Part shown: positions 53,695 to 60,930 of the stretch, in pieces
Position numbering within the stretch: position 1 is the stretch's first letter
Layout of the letters: each line of letters opens with the position of its first letter
DNA from: Spongospora subterranea f. sp. subterranea
Taxonomy: Eukaryota > Endomyxa: Phytomyxea > Phytomyxea > Plasmodiophorida
Assembly (NCBI GenBank): GCA_049724395.1
Contig: JAUGWO010000181.1
Coordinates: forward strand, 1 to 60,930
DNA length: 60,930 nt
Reading direction: 5' to 3'
Translations under genes and position numbers: made by a program
The notes under the pieces: model-generated
Database searches by the model: none
What the model was told of the DNA's origin: nothing
What the model saw: only the letters and a program-made list of their open reading frames with translations

Positions 53695-54268
53695 AGGTGA
53701 TCGCCACTGTACAAGGTTTGTCCAAATGCGTACCGGAACAAGAAGCTGGGTCGTGACGAGTCCTTGGCCAAGCACTTGGAGGCCCTAATGGAAGCAGCGC
53801 GTCGGCTGGATGCTGCGACTGGCTCCAGGATCGGGGACATGGATTTTATGACCACAGCATGTCTGTCCGTCCAGCACGACAGTCGGTATGCTGCTACCGT
53901 TGAGGTAATCATGCAAGTCTGGTGGAAGTGCCGAGGCGGAAGGTCATGGACGTGTTAGACGATGTCGAGAGGCGCCGCAACCTGGTGGCGCCAACTTCGC
54001 CGCTTCCTCCGAAGCTGTTCCAACAAATCTGTAAAGGATTCATTGGAGGCAAACTCAATTACTATCTACAATGGATAGCAGGAGAGATGACGAGCACCGC
54101 CTTCAGACCAATTGAAATAGCATACAATGATTATGTGAGAACATATACAGGATCATTCATATCGACACCAAACACTATTACACGCTATATCAGGATTCCC
54201 ATTATTCAGAGACAAAATTATTAGCGCAACCACTATGACGGTTTCAGCCGCGCGCGCCAACGGATCAC
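53695..54268 (+). mobile_element. LINE (non-LTR retrotransposon) fragment, left part
   Basis: Plus-strand ORF pieces that look like the end of a LINE reverse transcriptase: ESLAKHLEALMEAARRLDAA, then KLFQQICKGFIGGKLNYYLQ, EMTSTAFRPIEIAYNDYVRT and a TYTG/STP motif, as in the thumb of RNase H-bearing LINEs. At least one frame change (near 53920) and a stop occur. The fragment is interrupted at 54268 by the young gypsy element and continues at 59369 with the RNase H domain. It is 5'-truncated at the border with T2. Confidence 0.65.
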
Positions 54269-54273
54269 AACTG

Positions 54274-54401
54274 TGTACTGCACTACACAGTACTGTACTC
54301 ATGATCTCGTTGAGAATCTTCTTTGATAAACATCTCTCTCTTTTTTCCCTCTCTCTCTCTCTCTCTGGTCCGTCCTTGCCCTCCAGTGGGGACGTAGCAT
54401 A
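54274..54401 (+). repeat. 5' LTR of the 54-kb gypsy element
   Basis: Begins TGTACTGCACTACACAGTAC and ends GTAGCATA, with an internal CT microsatellite. It is followed directly by AAACGTTTTTTAGC, a leader word also found after the 5' LTR of the 13.4-kb gypsy element. Confidence 0.92.
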
Positions 54402-57400
54402 AAACGTTTTTTAGCTTAACCAAATCGCGAAGCAGGTTATCATGCCCTCTCGCAATAACCGCAATCGAACCGCCTCTAACGCGGCGCCACAGAACTCATC
54501 ACGAGCTTCTGAGGCAAGCGAGGCGCCTGTCACTACAGCGATGGCGGCACCACCGCTGTTCACTCCCATCTCTGCTCCAAAAATCTCCAGCTTCGATCTG
54601 AAATCAGTCAACAAGTTCATTCGGGAATACGATGCATATAAATCACTGGTCGAAGAACGACGTTCGGTCCACAAGGAGAACGTCTTTCCAAGCTCAATCA
54701 AGAGCTGCATTGCCCCTCATAAATTGGGAGGTTTAGCGACATATATCTTGATGAAGCCAGTCGAAGAAATAACTGACGAACAAATCCTGCAATACTTTGC
54801 CCGAATACGATCTGAGTCTGCCACGTCGACGCCTCAAGATCTAAAAAAAATTATTCGAGATACAATCGTCATGAATCTTTCAATCACGAGTGCCGAGGAT
54901 CGGGTGCTCAGTTACTTTACGTCTTTCGACACTCTCATCAAGGACCACGGTCTGGACAGCATCTACAACGCCGACGGAAAGAAATCCGCGAAACGCAAAA
55001 TCGCAGTTCTGTTGGAAGGACTACGTCCACCGGCCCTGAAAGCTGCAGTCGAACAGCAGCTGGAATTCGGTGACGACGATGAAGTGAAGCACAACGTACC
55101 CAAGGCATTCAAATTGATTCTGACGACGGCGAAGGACCAGGACAGATTCCAACGCTACGCCAGATGGTCGTCTGATAAACCATCCGAGAAACCACGACTC
55201 GATCAAGGTCAAAGTTCCAACAATAATTCCTCTCAGACGAAGCGTCAAAGCAATCCCGCGACGCCAGACCAGGAATCGAAAGAGGTTCCTGAGTACCTGA
55301 AGAAGCGCTACGAAGCAAAGCCGATTCCAGTCAATGGTTGCCTGATTTGTAAAGGCCCCCATTGGGTTCAGATCTGCCCCAAGGCGACGGCAAAAGAGCG
55401 AAAAGATGCCCTAGACAAGTTCCGCTCCGAACGTGACAAGTCGTTAAATTTCAACAAACGGCACATGGTTGACAGCCTTGACATCCCATTCAAGCCTGCC
55501 ACAATGTATCAGGTCAAGTTGAATGACTGTCTCACCGTGCCCTGCGAACTGGATAACGGATCCAGCAGGAGCACAATGGATATGGCAACTTTGAAACGGC
55601 TCCAGACTCTGACGCACGTCGCATACAAGCCGTTTGCCAACATCTTGACCGGTAAACAGGCAACAGTCGGTGCCGTAACCACGTATCTTGGTTCGGCACT
55701 TTTGGATCTCAGTCTCGATTCTTACTCGGGAATGACGGTAACATTACGTCGACGAGAGGTTTACGTGACCAAGGAGAATCTATCCGATGGCGTTATCCTA
55801 ATTGGTAAACCCGAGTTGTTTACACTGGGAATCGATCCAGATGTTCTGCTCCTGAACATTCTGAAGGATGCCCCGAATGGTCATCTCCTCATTGACGATC
55901 AGTATACCAAGTCAGATCCTGATATCTCATCAGCCATCAAGCGGGTCTCACTCGATCACACCGCTGATCTAAGTCCCGACGACGAACCTGGCGAAGATTA
56001 TTTCGTCGACATCGGCCAGGATGCCATTAGTGATATCGAATCCGCCATCTCTGATATGTGTGAACGCGCCGTAAAGAACGGTCTTCCACAAGAGCATCGA
56101 GCCCGGCTCCAGTCCGAGGTTTTGAAGCGCGACATGTGGCGTCTAAAACTCGGGCGCGATCCGCCGGCGAAGGTTACGCCAATGAAGCTGATGCTGAAAT
56201 CTGATGCCACTCCATTTAGGTCAAAAAATCGACGATATGCCGAAGCGCACCGCACATTCATGCGCGAACATGCACAGACGTTAGAAGCGAACGATTTTAC
56301 ATTCCGCAATCCGCACAGCCGTTTCGCATCTGCCTGCCACGTTGTCGAGAAGAAAGACATCGAGCGCCGTGGTTATCGCCTGACTATCGATACGAAGGAG
56401 GTCAACAAACGTACTGAACGTCTTGTTTGGCCCATGCCTCACATAGATCTCATCTTATCATATCTTCGTAATGCAAAACTTTTTATCATGCTGGACGCCT
56501 TCAAAGGGTACTGGCAGTTTCCATTACATCCCGAATCTTGGGAACTTTGTTCTTTCATGACGCATGAGGCAGTCTACACGCCGCGTCGTATAATCCAAGG
56601 CCTAGCCGATGCAGTTTTCGCTTTCCAGGCGGGGATGCAGGAAGTCCTATCTGATTTGCTCTACACATGCGCTCTTCTATGGGTTGACGACATTTTAGGT
56701 TATGCCACAAGCATTGACAACTGGTTTGAAGTTTTGGTCCTCATCTTAGACAATCTGCACTCACATGGCATCAAACTGAACCCAAACCGTTGCGCTCTCT
56801 TCTTGACAGAGGTCAAATGGTGCGGCCGAATGATATCGGAAAAGGGGGTCTCGTTCGATCCCAATTTCGTTTCTTCCCTGAGCGAATTACCGTCACCGAT
56901 CACTGCTGGCGATCTGCAACAATTACTATGTGGACTTAATTGGATGCGCTCAACTATCCCAAGGTTCTCGGAGCTGGTGGATCCACTTCAACAACTGCTG
57001 TTGACAGCGTCCCGCTCGATCGACAGTTTACAGAAATCACAACTACAGAAGGTCACATTGAAGACTTTGGGCTGGAACCAATCTCATGACAAGTGTTTCG
57101 CTCAAATCAAATCCACATTGCAGAACCTGGTGACTATGGCCCACATCAACGATGGATATTTACTGTGTGTATTTCCAGATGCATCAAAAGATTTTTGGGC
57201 AATTCTCCTGACACAGATTCCAACCGAGGATCTAGGAAAAATCTGTGGAACGACAACGCCATGAACTATTAGCATGTCTTAGCGGCAGTTTCAAAGGTAG
57301 TCAACTGAATTGGGCGATTATAGAAAAGGAGGCATATCCCATAATTGAAGGGTGCCACCGTTTGAAGCCCTATCTGATTGGGAAGAAGTTTCGTCTTTTT

Positions 57401-59236
57401 ACAGATCACAGAAACCTAACATTCTTATTTGATCCCAACAGTCGGAGTCTTCCTGTTAGTCGAACCAGCGGAGATCGTCTTGAACGCTGGCAACTCCAAT
57501 TACGCTCGTTTGATTTTGTAATTGAACACATTGATGGAACCACCAACGTCTGGGCCGACATTCTGACTCGATGGGGAGCCCCTGTTTCGGAACCTGTTGT
57601 GGCCCATATCACCGATGACATCGTCATTTATAACAAGAAACTGGTAGCTTCTTTCGAGGCCTACCACATCGCCAAAGATTTCTTATGGCCAACTCTCGAA
57701 TCCATCGCAGCGGATCAATCATCATATCTACAGACAGAACCTACTCATTTACAGTCCGATGGGCTTCATCTCCAGAATCATGTACTCACAAAGCCATCTG
57801 ACAACGAAACATGGAAGACATCAACCGGTCAGGTTTGGATCGCATCATTCCAAATGCAACTTCGGATCATGGTCGTGGCCCACATGGGAATATCCGGTCA
57901 TCTTGTATCGGACTCCTCGATCAAGCTCATCCGCAAGTGGTTCTGGTGGCAGAACATGAACAGTATGATAACCGAGTTTGTTTCCAAATGTTTACATTGC
58001 CTACGGGTCAACGGTTCTGTCGTTCCCCGTCCTTTTGGCTATGCAATGCATGCAACACAACCCAACCGTGTTCTGCATTATGATTTCCTGTTCATTTCTA
58101 AGGTCAAGAAAGGCCTTCCTCACTTATTTCAATACATTCTAGTGATCAAGGACGATTTCTCTGCTTTCGTGGAGCTAATCCCGTGTGAATCTGCCGATCA
58201 TCACACGGTGGCAACCGGTCTAATCGACTGGTTTAAACGGTTTGGAATCGTGCATCAACATGTGTCCGATCAGGGAAGTCACTTCAAAACCCGTGTGATC
58301 GACGAGCTCTGCAGTCGTCTACACATATCACGACATTTCACGACGGCCTACACCCCATGGGCAAACGGAACGGTGGAAATCGTGAACCGGCATATCCTTG
58401 AGACTTTGAAGAAACTACTCTCTGAATGTAGTCTCGCTTTTGACGTCCATTGGCCTTTCATTCTCCCCATCGTTAACATGGCTTTGAACCAACGTGTACG
58501 GCCACGAATCGGTTATTCTCCTGTCACAATCATGACAGGTCTTAATCCTACAACACTACTATCCACGATATTTATACCGTTTTTGGATTCAGTAAGTGAC
58601 ATCCCAGTAACTCCTGGTCGTATTCAGTCACTAACGGCTCAACTCGCATCGTCGATTGACGCCATCCATCAACAAGTCGCTGGTCGTTTATCCAAACAGC
58701 GTGCACAACAACATCGGTCCCGCTCCAAGGATGCTCGCACTAAGCCAATCAATTTCACAACTGGCGACTACGTGCTCGTCGCCTCCAATATCAAGCGGTT
58801 TTCACATAAAACCGTGTGTAATTGGCTCGGACCTGCTCGTATTATTGGTATGATCAACGACCACATATACCGTGTGGAATTTCTAATCACCGGCGAGCGA
58901 ACTGAAATCCACGCTCAACGTTTGAAATACTACTGCGATCGTGACTTACAGGTTACCACAGCTCTTCTGGATAATATAGGAGTAACATCCTCCACCAAAT
59001 TCGAAGTGGCAAGCATTATCGACATTCGTCGCAATCCAGAGTCTGGACAACTGGACCTCCTCATCCAGTGGAGTGGTTTTGAAACCACTGACGCCACTTG
59101 GGAACCTTTTGATACAATGCTGGAGGATATTCCTACTGTAGTACAACAGTTTTTGTCAGATAATTCTGACCATCATCTTGTAAAAGAGTTACCAGTCTAA
59201 ATTTCTTTCACTAGATTTCTTTTTCTGAAAGGGGAA

Positions 59237-59363
59237 TGTACTGCACTACACAGTACTGTACTCATGATCTCTTTGAGAATCTTCTTTGATAAACATCTCT
59301 CTCTTTTTTCCCCTCTCTCTCTCTCTCTGGTCCGTCCTTGCCCTCCAGTGGGGACGTAGCATA
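59237..59363 (+). repeat. 3' LTR of the 54-kb gypsy element
   Basis: Same sequence as the 5' LTR apart from one substitution and a CT-run length difference; preceded by the purine tract and followed by the AACTG target duplication. Confidence 0.92.
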
Positions 59364-59368
59364 AACTG

Positions 59369-60136
59369 GGACAGGACTACACCAAATGGACAGGATTTGG
59401 CGATGGCTGGTCTCCACTTGGCGAAGTCTGGAAAGCTCTCAGAGAGAGAGTCCCGAAAGGATACAAAACCATACATGCAATGGTAGATATTGCACCAAAC
59501 ATTCTCGAGGCTCTGTATACAGTAAATTACCACAAATCCACGCGAAAGGAGGCAATTGAAAAGCACAAACGCAACGAACTTCTTCCACGAGACCCGGATG
59601 TAGAAATCTGGACTGATGGCAGTTATACCAAAGGCAAAAAAGGGGGTGCTGCTGCCCTTATTCGGTACAAAAGCACCAAAGGTGTAGAGGCAAATCACAA
59701 TGAGGAGAAGTCGCAAATCAAACTGAGTCGCAAAATCACCTCGAGTTACGAAGCCGAGATCATTGCATTACATGCTGGTCTAGAACTGGCCATAGATCAG
59801 AGATTCAAAAACAGAACGATCCACATTATGACAGACTCGTTATCTTGGGTAAGCCAATTTCAATCATTACCTATCAAACCTCGAAGAGTATAAGCAGTTG
59901 TGGCAGACTCTGCTCGACTACTAGCGAAACTAACCTGTCGTAATCAGATACACATTCACTACGTACCAAGACATGTCCACTACACAAGTGACACATCTGA
60001 CAATGACAACTCAAAAGCAATAGGACGAAGCAATGAAATTGATCAACTAGCAAAAAATGCGGCGAATATTGGGACCAAAATAGAGCATGCACCATTTCTG
60101 GCATCCTTCAAACTACAACTTAGGAAATACGAACGA
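59369..60136 (+). mobile_element. LINE RNase H domain (right part of the split LINE); left arm of a palindrome
   Basis: Plus-strand RNase H of a non-LTR retrotransposon with all four catalytic positions: Asp in WTDGSYTKGKKGGAAA, Glu in YEAEIIALHAGLELA, Asp in IMTDSLSWV, and Asp in NEIDQLAKNAA. A TAA interrupts the frame after IKPRRV (59891-59893); in the mirrored copy to the right the codon is TAT. It continues the LINE fragment at 53695-54268 across the gypsy insertion. The part 59620-60136 is repeated in reverse at 60238-60754. Confidence 0.85.
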
Positions 60137-60237
60137 AGTCAATTAAAACAGTACCTGAAGGCGAACGTCAAACACAGCCACTTCACAAACTACCCGGATA
60201 GAAATCCGTTTCGCAAACTACCAGGTGAATCCATGCC

Positions 60238-60754
60238 TCGTTCGTATTTCCTAAGTTGTAGTTTGCAGAATGCCAGAAATGGTGCATGCTCTATTTTGGT
60301 CCCAATATTCGCCGCATTTTTTGCTAGTTGATCAATTTCAGTGCTTCGTCCTATTGCTTTTGAGTTGTCATTGTCAGATGTGTCACTTGTGTAGTGGACA
60401 TGTCTTGGTACGTAGTGAATGTGTATCTGATTACGACAGGTTAGTTTCGCTAGTAGTCGAGCAGAGTCTGCCACAACTGCATATACTCTTCGAGGTTTGA
60501 TAGGTAATGATTGAAATTGGCTTACCCAGGATAACGAGTTCTGTCATAATGTGGATCGTCTGTTTTTGAATCTCTGATCTATGGCCAGTTCTAGACCAGC
60601 ATGTAATGCAATGATCTCGGCTTCGTAACTCGAGGTGATTTTGCGACTCAGTTTGATTTGCGACTTCTCCTCATTGTGATTTGCCTCTACACCTTTGGTG
60701 CTTTTGTACCGAATAAGGGCAGCAGCACCCCCTTTTTTGCCTTTGGTATAACTG
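60238..60754 (-). mobile_element. LINE RNase H domain, inverted copy; right arm of a palindrome
   Basis: 517 bp, the reverse complement of 59620-60136 at about 98% identity, separated from it by 101 bp. It keeps the TAT codon where the left arm has TAA, but has an extra A in AGAACTCG (against AGACTCG), which shifts its frame near the third catalytic Asp. Each arm therefore has its own lesion. The arm ends at GGTATAACTG, where unrelated sequence starting TGTACTGACTTTAG begins. Confidence 0.85.
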
Positions 60755-60930
60755 TGTACTGACTTTAGAAAGTAAAGCCAGCGGTATAGGTGAAGGTCTG
60801 TAAAACAAAAGTTTACACAGTTCTAAAGAGCTCCTAATCAGAGTCATTTATTATACACGGACAAAGTCTTGTCGTTATAGGACTGAGAGTACAGAGGACT
60901 GTCCTAAGGGCTGGCTGCAGTACAAACTGC
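60755..60930. other. Unassigned end of window; possible start of another LTR element
   Basis: Starts TGTACTGACTTTAGAAAG directly after AACTG. The same AACTG/TGTACTG joint is seen at the 5' edge of the 54-kb gypsy element, but the sequence after the first seven bases is different, so this is not the same LTR. It may be the edge of another LTR element that continues outside the window. No coding sequence. Confidence 0.3.

Larger units (their letters stand above)
54274..59363 (+). mobile_element. Young, nearly whole Ty3/gypsy element with LTRs and target duplication
   Basis: 5090-bp element. LTRs are 54274-54401 (128 bp) and 59237-59363 (127 bp) and differ by one substitution plus a length change in a CT run, so insertion is recent. 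The pentamer AACTG flanks both sides (54269-54273, 59364-59368). A purine tract GAAAGGGGAA precedes the 3' LTR. Parts: gag (from 54442, with a knuckle around GCLICKGPHWVQICPKAT), protease (about 55450-55880, core with DNGSSRST), RT (about 56170-57150, with DAFKGYWQFPL and VDDILGYA), RNase H (about 57160-57600), integrase (about 57900-58750, HCLRV knuckle and DQGSHFKT), and a C-terminal chromodomain (FEVASIIDIRR to TWEPF). Two very long frames cover nearly everything; about one break is apparent, unless the family uses a programmed frame change. It is inserted in a LINE. Confidence 0.95.

Noticed and set aside
54302-54372. CT-rich microsatellite as a separate feature
   Set aside because: It is part of the LTR and recurs at the same place in the 3' LTR.
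59620-60754. Palindrome dismissed as a pure sequencing chimera
   Set aside because: The arms carry different substitutions and a private indel each, which a single-molecule hairpin read would not give. The possibility is kept only as a check.
1-60930. tRNA, rRNA, centromeric or telomeric arrays
   Set aside because: No cloverleaf with A and B boxes, no rRNA core and no telomere-type array was recognised by eye. A tRNAscan and Infernal run would be decisive.

Overview
The window is eukaryotic DNA. Its protein-coding genes are split by very short introns with GT-AG ends (43-69 bp in the best-supported genes), it is full of LTR retrotransposons, and it also holds LINE and DNA-transposon remains. 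No prokaryotic gene organisation, rRNA, CRISPR array or confident tRNA was seen. The lineage cannot be fixed from the sequence alone. The gypsy gag-pol style recalls elements described from oomycetes, and the IS630-like DDE transposases recall fungal ones; both are impressions from memory, not searches. The region looks like a gene-poor, repeat-rich accessory island in which small secreted-protein genes have been copied together with their flanks and then invaded by transposons.

Layout. 1-6.9 kb: head-to-head gypsy fragments, one carrying an inserted 116-bp piece of a local repeat. 6.9-9.0 kb: dispersed repeat A1 with a small secreted-protein gene. 9.0-12.8 kb: segmental duplication SD-A copy 1, with a 101-aa secreted protein and a truncated, catalytically dead P-type ATPase-like gene. 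12.8-27.9 kb: two more repeat-A copies, one split by a 5.0-kb gypsy element (13415-18385) and one by a 4.3-kb copia element (21285-25601), plus a 334-aa membrane protein with 40-residue tandem repeats and a second secreted-protein gene. 28.2-29.1 kb: a three-exon SAM methyltransferase. 29.9-39.2 kb: repeats of families A and B, copia and gypsy scraps, an IS630-like transposase relic and a third secreted-protein gene. 39.2-39.6 kb: the 5' part of a TRF4/GLD-2-type nucleotidyltransferase gene, cut off by a repeat junction. 40.5-44.25 kb: SD-A copy 2. 44.3-46.2 kb: unidentified coding-like sequence, including an inverted pair of related ORFs. 46.9-48.7 kb: a nine-exon branched-chain aminotransferase with an unusual N-terminal membrane segment. 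49.3-53.7 kb: gypsy, Myb/SANT-like, copia and DDE transposase remnants. 53.7-60.75 kb: a LINE split by a young, nearly whole gypsy element (54274-59363, 5-bp target duplication), followed by a 517-bp inverted duplication of the LINE RNase H region.

How it fits together. The clear single-copy genes are the aminotransferase, the methyltransferase and the truncated nucleotidyltransferase. The rest is a set of multi-copy modules (repeat A, repeat B, SD-A) that each carry secreted or membrane protein genes. Copies range from about 99.9% identity (B2 against B3) to strongly diverged, so duplication or gene conversion has gone on for a long time. Target-site duplications give relative ages: copia and the 13.4-kb gypsy landed in pre-existing repeat-A copies, and the 54-kb gypsy landed in a pre-existing LINE. 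All similarity statements are by-eye comparisons within the window.
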